Positions 1-9,930 of a stretch of 64,000 nt of DNA are shown here, piece after piece; position 1 is the stretch's first letter; every line of letters starts with the position of its first letter. The notes below the pieces were generated by a model. It saw nothing but the letters and a program-made list of their open reading frames with translations, searched no databases and was not told the origin of the DNA. Location of the stretch: positions 2,294,001 to 2,358,000 of the forward strand of contig JAJFPB010000001.1 of assembly GCA_020881915.1 (NCBI GenBank). Reading direction: 5' to 3'. The DNA comes from Paramyrothecium sp. XJ0827 (Eukaryota; Ascomycota; Sordariomycetes; Hypocreales; Stachybotryaceae). The translations under genes and the position numbers were made by a program.

Positions 1-1604
1 GATTATGTACGGCCGCCAAGAGGGCGCTGACGTCCTAATCGAGGGTCTGCTCAACGATCCTGATCCCACACTTCGATATGGTGGTATCATGACTGTCGCC
101 CTCGCCTACTGCGGCACCGGCAGCAACAAGGCAATCCGAAAGCTCCTGCACACTGCTGTCAGCGATGTCAACGATGACGTGCGCCGAATTGCTGTCATGA
201 GCTTGGGTTTCATCCTTTTCCGCAAGCCTGGCAGTGTACCTCGCATGGTTGAGCTCCTCTCCGAATCGTATAACCCCCATGTCCGTTACGGTTCAGCCAT
301 GGCGCTGGGTATCTCCTGCGCTGGCACTGGTCTCGACGAAGCAATTGACCTGCTAGAGCCCATGATGAAGGACCCGACCGATTTCGTGCGACAAGGTGCC
401 CTCATTTCTTTGGCCATGATCATGGTTCAGCAAAACGAAGTCATGAACCCCAAAGTCGCCTCCATTCGCAAGACACTGAAGAAGGTCGTCGGCGATCGAC
501 ACGAAGACGCCATGACAAAGTTCGGTGCTGCTCTTGCCCTCGGCATCATTGACGCTGGAGGCCGTAACTGCACCATCGGCCTGCAGACTCAAACCGGTAA
601 CCTCAACATGGCCGGCATTGTCGGCATGGCTGTTTTCACTCAATACTGGTACTGGTTCCCCTTCACCCACTTCCTGTCCCTCAGCTTTTCTCCGACCTCG
701 GTGATCGGCTTGGACCATGATCTTCAGATGCCCGACTTCAAGTTCCACTGTGCCACCCGTCAGAGCCTGTTCGACTATCCTCCTGAACAAGAGGTCAAGG
801 CCGAGGAGGGTCCCGCTCTGATTGCTACGGCAATCTTGTCCACTACGGCCCAGGCCAAGCGGAGAGCCCAGAAGAAGGAGCGTGCACAGCGCCGGGAGAG
901 CATGGATATCGATCCAGCCCCGACCAAGGGTGGCGACAAGATGGAAGTTGACGAGGACAGAAAGGAAGATGTCAAGGACAAGAAGGAGGGCGACGAGAAG
1001 GAATCGTCCGCCGCTGCCGAGACCAAGAAGAAGCCGGAGAAGGAGAAGATTGGCTACGAGATTGAGAACATGAGCCGGGTTTTGCCCAACCAGCTCAAGT
1101 ACGTTAGCTTCCCATCGGGACGATACAAGCCTGTTAAGAAGGTAAGTTCATGGCAACGGAAATTGAAACTGGCATCGCTAACATAATTTGCAGCCCACTG
1201 GTGGCCCAATGCTTCTGGACGACACCCAACCCGAAGAAGAGAAGACGCTGCTCGAGGAGAAGCTCAAGAAGGTTACGACGGAACGGGCGCCGGTTGCAGG
1301 CCAACCTCTCCGCGGAGCCTCCGGTCGCCCTGGGGGACGGGGTGGACGAAGTGTGCTGGAAGGCCTGGTTGATCCCTCCCGCTCAACAAGCATCCCCGTC
1401 ATGGACCAGCTGCTTCGTGGCCAAGGCCGTTCACCGTTTGGCCTGGTGGAACCTCAGACCCCGGCGAGCAATGTCGCCGGTTCCGGTGCTGCAGCAGCCG
1501 CCGGCGTGCTGACGGCCGTTGACGAGGACGGCGAGGGTGACGAGGAGGCTCCCGTGCCTGGTGAATTCGAGTACTTCTCGGATGGCAGCGACGAAGAGGA
1601 ATAG
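1..1604 (+). CDS. rpn2: 26S proteasome regulatory subunit Rpn2 (PSMD1), C-terminal part
   Basis: Non-ATPase scaffold subunit of the 19S regulatory particle base. Two exons are visible: 1-1141 (entering from the left edge, codons in the frame of position 2) and 1194-1604, with a 52-nt GT-AG intron carrying a GCTAAC branch site. About 516 residues of a protein that is usually near 1000 are present. Helical PC (proteasome/cyclosome) repeats are evident, with motifs such as [21 protein letters not shown] and [10 protein letters not shown]. The characteristic late segment [16 protein letters not shown] is followed by a charged KEKE-type stretch (alternating K, E and D) before the C-terminal domain motif [18 protein letters not shown]. 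The tail is acidic (DGSDEEE). The family call is firm. The start and N-terminal half lie outside the window. The gene is convergent with the sulfite oxidase gene downstream. Confidence 0.95.
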
Positions 1605-2192
1605 GAGAACTAGGCGTTGCGTCTCGCTGTGTTGTTTCGTCACACCGACCCGCGATGAATGCTGCTTGCGCATCGCGAGCACTCCCTCCATGTTTCAGCA
1701 TGGAAACCTCCATGGCTATGTACTACTAGGTAGTGATATCAAGGGGTGCATCCGCTGGATCATGGGTTCTTACAAGTTAGATGGAGCTGGAACGCGATTA
1801 GCAGTGGGGTGTAGAATGTAGAATAGAGCACTCGCAGCTCCTCGAGCTGCGAAGGAATGGGTGTAGTCCGGTGTACATCATACGCTAATATGCACTTCTT
1901 TCTTCCACCTCAATGATCTCTGCACCTCGTATGTGCTTGTGATCAAGGTGAAGTTGTCCCGCACAAGCACCGAATGTGCAAGGCAATATCTGATCATGTT
2001 GTGCTCTTAACGCTCGGTGCAATCCTCGGAGATAGATGGATTAAAGATAAATTTCATAACTCATTATTTAGGAACGAAGGCTATGCCATGCGGCGCTGCT
2101 CTAGACTATGGTTATTCATGAACTGCCGTCTTGCGGCATGCTTCATTATCACTTATTACCCCCTCGTTGCATACTATTTGATAGAGTCAAAT
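1605..2192. other. Convergent intergenic region
   Basis: 3' flank shared by Rpn2 (+) and sulfite oxidase (-). Only short uninformative reading frames are present. No RNA gene or repeat was recognised. Confidence 0.6.
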
Positions 2193-4238
2193 TCAGGGCT
2201 GCTTCACGACTCCCGAAGCGCAATCTGCGCAAACCTGCACGCGGTGCCAGGCAGTGGCGAGATTCCCACGTATGTTCCACGTCGCGGCGTGGCTCTCAGG
2301 CTGCGTGTTGTAGGCGTCGTCTGTAGCCTTGACGACAATCTTCGTGCACCGTCTTGCCGGCCCAGCACGCTCGACGTCCTTGGCTTGCGATGTGTTTTGT
2401 GCGTCGGCCGGTGTTGGCGCAAATGCCCCGTCGGGGATGGTACCTTCGAAACGCCACCTTTTCCAGGTCCAAGTGCCACGGCCTGGGGTTGAGGATGTAG
2501 ATGTGCCTCTATTGGTAGAATCGGGCAGGAGAGAGGCTTGGCTCCAGGTCCGGCCGTCGTCGAGGGAGACGTCTACGCGGATGATGGAGCGGCCACCACC
2601 AGAGTAGGCGTAACCCCCTAAAGCCACATGTCGTCCAGGTATCTCTGGCTTCGATTGGCCCTGGGTTGCATCTTCAGCTGACGGTCCCCTCCGCCAATCC
2701 CCAAGTCTGACAGTTGTCATGGCACTCTGGACCGGCAACTCCTGGATTGCAGGAGCACTCTCCCAGTCAACCTCGGTCTGATTGGGGCCAAAGCACTTGT
2801 AATCCCGCCTTTGCCACTGACTCGGGCTCTCTTCGTCACTCAGGCCGATATGACTCAACCACTTGACCGAGCGAGCAGCGACGTGACCAGGCACAATCGC
2901 TCGAAGTGGAAACCCATGGTCCGGCGGCAATGGCTTGCCGTTCATCGAGAAGGCCAACAACACGTCACCTTGGGGATCCATGGCCTTCTTGACGGGTATG
3001 GAGGCGCCATAAGCTTCCAGAGCGGAGAAGTGCACATGCTTGGTCTCGCTCGTCCCGGTCAGGGCGGAGGTGACGTCGAGCCCAGCGTCAGCCAGGACAT
3101 CCGAAAGCCGCACGCCTTCCCAAGAAGCGTTTGAGATAGCTCCCGCGGTCCAGGGCAGGCCTTTAGCAGGGCGGCCAGAGTCGTCGCTCATGTGCTTCCT
3201 TCGGTTACCCGAGCATTGCAGCACGGCTGCTACGGTGTGCGTACGGAACTTGGATTTGAGGTCTTGGAGCGTGTACTCCTTGGTTGTGCCATCGATCAGC
3301 TCGATAGTGAGGAGGTGCTGATCACCGCCGTTCTCAACTTTGGGCACCCACATGTGATTTCGGACATAGAAGAGGTCATTGGGCGTAAAGAAGTGGCCGT
3401 CCAACGCTTCGCCAGGCGTCTCAGCGTTACATGGCTTGGGGGTTTTCACGATTAGGGAGGGATGCCTTTGCGGGTCGTCGGCGAACGGGTCCTCAATCTC
3501 CAGCTTGGAGGGCTTTCCGTCTACGAGGTCGTCCTGGTGAACAAAGCCGATTTGGTATTGAGCGAGGATGTCGTATATGTACTGGGTCTTGTGAATGGTG
3601 AAAATGTCCCAGTACGGGTCTATCGAGCCGCCAGCGGCTCTGAGGATGACATGGCCTCCGGGGTGAGCGTCGATCCAATTTGTGATATCGTATACTTTGT
3701 CCCCATGAATGACCCAAGGGCTTTCGGAGCTGGCATCATGTTCGCGAATCTCGGAGATGCGAAATCTGGGCAATTCCAGATCCTGTTCGTGAGATTCCAA
3801 ATCCGTGTCTGCAATGTCAAGGCCAGGGGCATAGAAAGACGCCTGAGGTACGCGGAAGATGGTGATGGTAAAAGCAAGGCCAGCGGCAGCAGCTATAAGG
3901 ATGGGCGAGGCTCTTCTCCAGCTTGTGGGTGGCGTTGATGCAGCATCAACTTTTGCTGGGTTACGAGCCGCTCTGTAACTAGGTGGTGGTTTGTTGGTGA
4001 TGAACCGGCATTGTGAGCCTGGAGGCAATGCTCTGTGAGGGTGGCGTTGTACTGCCGCTTGGCGTAGCCGCTGCACGAGTCGGCACGGCGCTCGAGAGTT
4101 CATGGCCCTGAGATGGACCGGTTTCGGGCAGGTATATGCAAGATGACGAAGACGCGTAGGATGGGACGAGGTAGCTTGGATGTTCAGATCAGCATCGCAT
4201 GGCAGCAGGATAGTGGTGGGCGGCGACGAAGACGACAC
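2193..4238 (-). CDS. Sulfite oxidase, mitochondrial (cytochrome b5 + molybdopterin)
   Basis: Oxidises sulfite to sulfate in the mitochondrial intermembrane space, passing electrons to cytochrome c. It is a single 681-codon reading frame. A cytochrome b5-like heme domain lies at about residues 158-240, with the heme ligand motif HPGG (His192) and a second His near 216. The molybdenum-cofactor domain follows, with the Mo-ligating cysteine in LQCSGNRR (Cys342). A dimerisation domain closes the protein, with motifs such as GGYAYSGGGRSI and TWNIRGN. Met46 (codon at 4103) opens an Arg-rich presequence (MNSRAPCRLVQRLRQ) that looks more like a mitochondrial targeting signal than the first 45 residues, so the true start may be 4103. 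A hydrophobic stretch at 112-128 could anchor it. Plant-type nitrate reductase is excluded because no C-terminal FAD/NADH domain is present. Confidence 0.92.
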   Translation of the reverse strand: MSSSSPPTTILLPCDADLNIQATSSHPTRLRHLAYTCPKPVHLRAMNSRAPCRLVQRLRQAAVQRHPHRALPPGSQCRFITNKPPPSYRAARNPAKVDAASTPPTSWRRASPILIAAAAGLAFTITIFRVPQASFYAPGLDIADTDLESHEQDLELPRFRISEIREHDASSESPWVIHGDKVYDITNWIDAHPGGHVILRAAGGSIDPYWDIFTIHKTQYIYDILAQYQIGFVHQDDLVDGKPSKLEIEDPFADDPQRHPSLIVKTPKPCNAETPGEALDGHFFTPNDLFYVRNHMWVPKVENGGDQHLLTIELIDGTTKEYTLQDLKSKFRTHTVAAVLQCSGNRRKHMSDDSGRPAKGLPWTAGAISNASWEGVRLSDVLADAGLDVTSALTGTSETKHVHFSALEAYGASIPVKKAMDPQGDVLLAFSMNGKPLPPDHGFPLRAIVPGHVAARSVKWLSHIGLSDEESPSQWQRRDYKCFGPNQTEVDWESAPAIQELPVQSAMTTVRLGDWRRGPSAEDATQGQSKPEIPGRHVALGGYAYSGGGRSIIRVDVSLDDGRTWSQASLLPDSTNRGTSTSSTPGRGTWTWKRWRFEGTIPDGAFAPTPADAQNTSQAKDVERAGPARRCTKIVVKATDDAYNTQPESHAATWNIRGNLATAWHRVQVCADCASGVVKQP

Positions 4239-5882
4239 TCAGGAGCACACGGAAGTAGTTGCTTAACCAGTTCTCCTGGAAAGAAGCCGGTGCTGGTTTG
4301 AGGTATGACCAGAGCCAGACCGCCTTGTGAGGATCATGTGATGAGAAGGTCGGGTCTCTTCAATGTCTCAGGCATACGAGGTGGAACAACACTGTCGTCA
4401 CTCGAGGACGGGGAGGTGGTCTAACCCGAGTGTTGTATGGGAGGTGAAGGATATTTGTCTTTAGGGATTCGTCAAACAAGGAATCCTGATATTAGGAACA
4501 GCGGGAGAGATGGTTTTCGATATTAGATGGAAATAGGATGAAAGAGGGCACAACAGAAATGGAAAAGCCCGAGGCCGAGGGCCCGGAGGCCGCTTTATCA
4601 TGATGGAACGTACTGCAGACCTTATCATGAGGTGACTTACACTACAACACACAAGGAGGGGAGGGTCGGCTGACAGGCATCGGAAACCACCCCGTTGGAA
4701 CGGTACCTGGCCGTGCTAAACCCGGCCAGTTCTAGCGCCACCTCGGGCCAGCGACGTCACAGTACAGCCGCGGTACCTGGGCCCGTGTGTGCTATAATGA
4801 TGAGCATGCATTGAACGAGAAAGAAGAGGCAGGAAACCCGATTGAAAGACGAGCGATGCAGAAAGGCTAAAGCTGATTTGATTGCAGCACCTCACGTCTT
4901 TTCCGACCCACTGACGCGAGATTGCCCTTACCACGCCCTGGATCTCTGTCTAGCCTTTATCAGAGACATACCAGGCATGGATGCTACGCGTACTCACTAC
5001 CTCACTCAAAGACGCCCAACCCAACCTCTCCGACCAGGCGCAGGCAGCCGATGCAACATGTACGTAACGGCAACGGTGTGCGCGTGCGTGTGACATGCTG
5101 AGCCGCTGGGAAGCTACACCGTCAGTAACCGAAACCTACCAAGCTGCTTCTTTTGTTTCCTGGGCCATGAATGTCATGTATGCTGCCGCGGGCAAGCGGC
5201 GCTCGTTGACAACTTTTTGGGGGCAATGCAATGCGCCGCTTCTGGACAATTGGTGCGATAAGTCGACGTCGGCAACCGGCGGGTAGGAATGAACAGAGAC
5301 CGCCAAGCTTTATCCTTGGTATTGCTAGTAGTGCAATCTTAGGCACTCCTTGAACAATATCCTCGAAAAGCTTTCCAGTGTATTGTTTACATTGTTGGGA
5401 CACGTCTGTTATTCGAAATTTGCAATGGACCCCTCGATTGGGCATGGAGTAAGTAGCACATGTCACACCTTATCGATCATACATCCAAAACATCAATTTA
5501 TAAATGCTCAAGCTGCCGGTATCAAAGCCCGCTTGTAGGAGTTCACTTGATCAATAAGGAGCCTGCAATTAGAGACATGTTCTTATGCTGTCTGTAAACT
5601 TGGCCGAATCCGGAACATATCTGTACCCTTCGATGAATTCAAGTCTAACAACTTGACATTTATTCGTTTTCTAGAAGCCATCATTCATTCAGAGGCGACG
5701 GAGCTTCGAGGCAGAAGACGCTGTATCCTTGTCATTGTGTCTCCGTGAGAAGCACGGGGGTTCGACCTCAGCTGCGTCCATGTTTCGGCACGTTGGGCCA
5801 GGCTCTCAACGACTCGTCTCTTACTCGAGGCTACATGCATGGTCAGCCAAACTCGAACTTCACCACTCCTCTTGGGCTATAC
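4239..5882. other. Intergenic region, sulfite oxidase upstream / carboxypeptidase downstream
   Basis: 1.6 kb with only short unconvincing reading frames on both strands. It should hold the sulfite oxidase promoter (near 4240-4800) and the 3' end of the carboxypeptidase transcript. A GC-rich run lies near 4567-4595. Nothing else was recognised. Confidence 0.55.
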
Positions 5883-7869
5883 TCACATGCGGCGTGCGGC
5901 CAGGTGCTCTGCCCTGCGTCCGAGACCGGCCCCCTGCACCGTGGGGGGGTCGATCATGATGAAGTCCTTGATCACGGCCGTGCCCGCGCGCAGGGCGGCG
6001 ACCTGCTCGGCGCTGCACGAGCTCGGGTCGAGGATGTAGCAGAAGTCCTCGTACTGCGGCGGCAGCTCCGACTTGATGTCGAACGTGTCGGCCGGGCCCT
6101 CGGTGTGGTAGTCCGGGTTGGCCACCGTGTCGATGCGGCCCGTCGCGATGTCGCGGTTGAAGAGGGCGCGGTTGAAGATGCGGTACGCGCTCTCGGGCTC
6201 GTACGACGGCACGGCGTGGCCGGCCTGGTACACGCGCACGTACGTCAGGTTCCCGTACTGGCGGACCTGGCCGCCCTCGTGGGTGCAGTTGGACTGGAGA
6301 GGCGCGTAGCCCGCGGCGGCGAACTCCTTCTGCTTGTTCCAGGGGATGGCGAGGGCAACGTCCTCGCCGCCAATCCAGTTACAGGCGAAGTCTCGGTCGC
6401 CGTACATCAGGGTGACCTTGATGCCGTTCTCCAGCAGGTACGCAATGTCCTCGATCCAGCCGGGGCGGTTGTAGTCTCCGATGCCGCGGAAAGCCGAGGC
6501 AGAGGCGTCCGATGAGCCGGTGAAGTTGAGGGGGACACCAAGGGCCGACAGCACATGGGGCTGGTTCAAGTAGCCGCTGTAGTAGGGGAAGGGGAACAGT
6601 GTCGGGTCGATCTGGGTCACGTCGTAGTAGTCACGGCCGGCCTCGTTCAGGTAGGGGTCACGCATGTTGCGAGTGCAGTACGTCTCGGCAGCCTCGCAGA
6701 TGCGGTTGACCGTCGCATTGATACCGACGTTCTCGGGGTCGTACACCTCAGCGACCGCGCGGCAGTTGTCGATTTGCTCGCGGCAGCCTCCCGGGCGGTC
6801 GTAGGCGTCCACCATGCGCAGGTAGGTGGCTTCGCTGACAGTCTGGAGCCCGTAGGTGTTGTTGTAGGCCATGATGGGGTACGACGGCCACTGGACCTTG
6901 CGGTCGATGCAGCCGTTGATGATGAGCAGCGTGTCCAGGTTCAGGATGTACTGCTCGCCCTCGGTGCCGTCCCACGTGCCGTTCCTGATCTTCTCATTCT
7001 GCTCCTGGAAGTACGCCGCAAAGGCCGGGCCATAGCGGCCTCCGTACGACTGGGTCGAGATGCTGATGCGGTTGTCGTTGGGGTGGTAGCCGGGGAACTC
7101 CTGGAACCAGACCTGCGAGAAGTGCCACAGAGCAATGGCGGCATTACGGCTTCCCCAGCTGGTGGTGTTGCGGTTCCCACTAGGGATGGTGCCCGTCTGG
7201 AACGTGACGTTCTGGGGAGGGACGGGGCTTCCAGGAGGCAGAGTCCTGAAGCCTCCGCCGAGAATGCTCCTGGTGACGTTTCGTAGCGAGTCATATGAAA
7301 ACCCGACCTGAACGGGCTGGTCAATGTAGAGCATGTTGACTGGAATGCATTAGCCTGGCTCGAATCCACCCGCCGCAATCTCCTCACCCTTGTTATTCCA
7401 AGCCCATTTGCTCAGTCTCGTCGAGTTGGAGTCCTCGTTCACGTAGCAAGGGCCATGCTCGTTGAACAGACCGCTCATGGAGGAGCTTCCGGGGCCGCCG
7501 TTCATCCAAATGGACAAGGGGGCATTCTCCGGGTCCTCCCTGGCCTCGAAGAACCAGAAGAAGGTGTTGATGTCGAAGTCCTGTTCCTGGCCAGTACCCT
7601 CGAGGGTGCCGGCAGGGAGGTGGATGTGACCAGCGTAGGACTTGACACCGGGGGTTGTCTCACAGATGCCGGGCTACTCGATGTTAGTCAATTGAGTCTA
7701 CGGTCGTCAATTGACACGGCCAGAAACGCACCGCCTTGTAGCTGATGGTGATGCGTTCGTCAAACTTGGACTTCAACACCGTCACTCCCTCGGGCGTGGG
7801 AGGAAACTGGGCCAGCACGGGGGAGACTACAGCCGCCGCACAGGCGAGCACGGAGAATTGAGACCGCAT
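5883..7869 (-). CDS. Secreted serine carboxypeptidase (peptidase family S10)
   Basis: Removes C-terminal amino acids from peptides, probably outside the cell. Three exons join in phase: 7869-7732, 7673-7388 and 7339-5883 (introns of 58 and 48 nt), giving 626 aa. The N-terminus [21 protein letters not shown] is a clear signal peptide. The substrate-binding motif NGGPGSSS lies at about residue 104-111. Catalytic residues read from family motifs are Ser239 (QSYGGRYGP), Asp458 (GDRDFACNW) and His516 ([11 protein letters not shown]). Many N-x-S/T sites suggest glycosylation. An upstream in-frame Met at 7896 would put nine residues before the signal peptide and is less likely. The stop codon overlaps a strong 5' splice site (GTGAGT at about 5881), so a further 3' exon is possible. 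The gene diverges from the WSC protein gene. Confidence 0.9.
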
Positions 7870-9930
7870 CTTCGTCGACGCAGGGGAATTGAGCACACGG
7901 TTGACAAGAACACCTCGTCCACCGGCCGTGCGAACGACGCGCTTTCATACAGGAACCTGCGAGCTATCGATCCCCGCTTGCCCTCTTCTCCATTTTCAAT
8001 AGCCCATGTACATCGCTTCGCTGACCTTCCGGATTAGGCACGTGCTTGGGCACTTCTGAATCTTTATCACCAGATAGCAGCAATACACCGCTCCGCGACG
8101 GCCGATTCGATGCGCGTCCCACGGCGACCTGCAGGGGATTCATGCGGGGTCGGGGAAAGCCAAGGCTCGCAACGGGCTATCCGGGTGAATTGATCTGCTT
8201 GTCTGTAAAGGAGCAGGGCCCAGTTCCAAGTGGCACATAGGCAACCATGGCCTCATTGGCCGCATGGAGTGAGAGGTCTAGGGATTTGGTAGCTTCCAAA
8301 TGTGGACGCAAACGGGCACACAATTGGTCTGGCCGGTCTCATCGCAGGTCCCGAGAATCAGCCCACGGCTTTCTCTGCTCAGACTTCGGGGCAACGTTTC
8401 CGAATCGCACGTCTCTCTTTCTCCGCTGATCGAGTCCCGAGACTGGTTCCTTACGCCGCCGTAAAGCACATTCGGGAGCAAATATGTCGAAAGCCGGAGC
8501 CCGGGGTTTGTAAGACTAGCGTCAAGGATAAGGCACGACTCCCGCGTCATGTCTGATAAGGTCGATCCATAACGGGCGGAATGCAATGAGAGTGTGCGGC
8601 ATTCTCAAGCTTATGTGCCATCCCGAAGCCCCAGTTTATGCTTTGGACGTTGAAACAACGTGGGCGGCTGCTTCGGCAGCTCCCTAGCTCACATCATTCG
8701 CAAAACGGACGACGATCAAATCAGGAGGCCAAAGTCTTCAATGGAGACGACTTCCATGCTGCAACATCATTTTCTTCTTCCTCCTAAATAGCTCTTAGCA
8801 TCAAGTTGAGGGCCAAGAGCTACAGCTGACCTATAAAGCAATTATGGCTCGGCCTAGCTCCAATATCCCCAGAGACTATGCAGCTGCTTGTGCGGCAAGA
8901 GATCGCAAAACACCATGCTCAACATCTTAATAAACAACCCATCGAGATTACATAAAATATTAATATCAATGGCTGGGAGTTCAAGCTGATCTGTTGAGTC
9001 ATGGCCATTCTTCCTGGCCATAGTTGCCTCTGCCACCATATTACCACACCTCCATGGGCACTGCACACCCCGGGGGTTCCGTGACGCGTAAACATGTTCA
9101 ACAACAAAACGAACACAATCGTAAAAAAAACGGACGTGTTTGGTCAAAACAAACGCATGGTGTACGTCGCCTCAAGACAGCTCAAAGGCTGGGCTGGTTT
9201 TGTTCGCACCGAAGGCGCGGGCACATTCCTCGGAGGGCGAGGCGGAACTGGAACGCAAAGACCGTTTGGAATTACCGGCAATCAATGAGAAAGGGGAACC
9301 GGTCCTATTAAAGTGGCTCGAATAAAAAAGAGATGGCTGAAAACGTGGCTTTAACCTAGCAAACCCGTATGATTGCTGCACGAATTCGGTGACTCGTTTA
9401 ATCCAGGAGAATCAGCACCTCAACTATCCTTCTTAACCGGTCACAAATGAAGCCAACGTTTGTCGACGCGCCGTTTTCACCTATCCCTGTGGGCAATCAT
9501 CGACATCAGTTCAATCGCATGCTTACTCTCCGTATGTCTCATACCAAGGATAAAGCCCACCGCAGTCATGTCTCAGGCATACTCACCATGATCAACTGGA
9601 ACGTTTGCAGGCTACACGCAGCGTTCCTGGCATTTACAACCGTTTGCGTGCTCTATGGGCTCCTGCCATCCATGGTCGCGGCATACGACGCGCTCGTAGT
9701 GGGCCAGATGTTGCGATTTTTTGTTTTGTGATTTCCTATAAGTACTGTTACAGTGTCAAATAGCCTGGTTGTTTATCTCTTCACTCACTCACTCCATTCT
9801 TTTCGTAGAGTAAAGGTCGTCGAGGTAGGAGAGCCTGATAGGCCAAGTCACTCATTTGATATTTTTCTTCTTACGCTCTTTTTATTTGATATCAGACTCG
9901 CGGTAAGTTTAGAAGCTTAGCGTCGACATC
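7870..9930. other. Divergent intergenic region (carboxypeptidase / WSC protein)
   Basis: 2.06 kb between two divergent secreted-protein genes, so it should hold both promoters. A CTATAAG sequence at 9735-9741, about 190 bp before the WSC start, followed by pyrimidine-rich DNA, is a candidate TATA element. No coding potential or RNA gene was seen. Confidence 0.5.
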
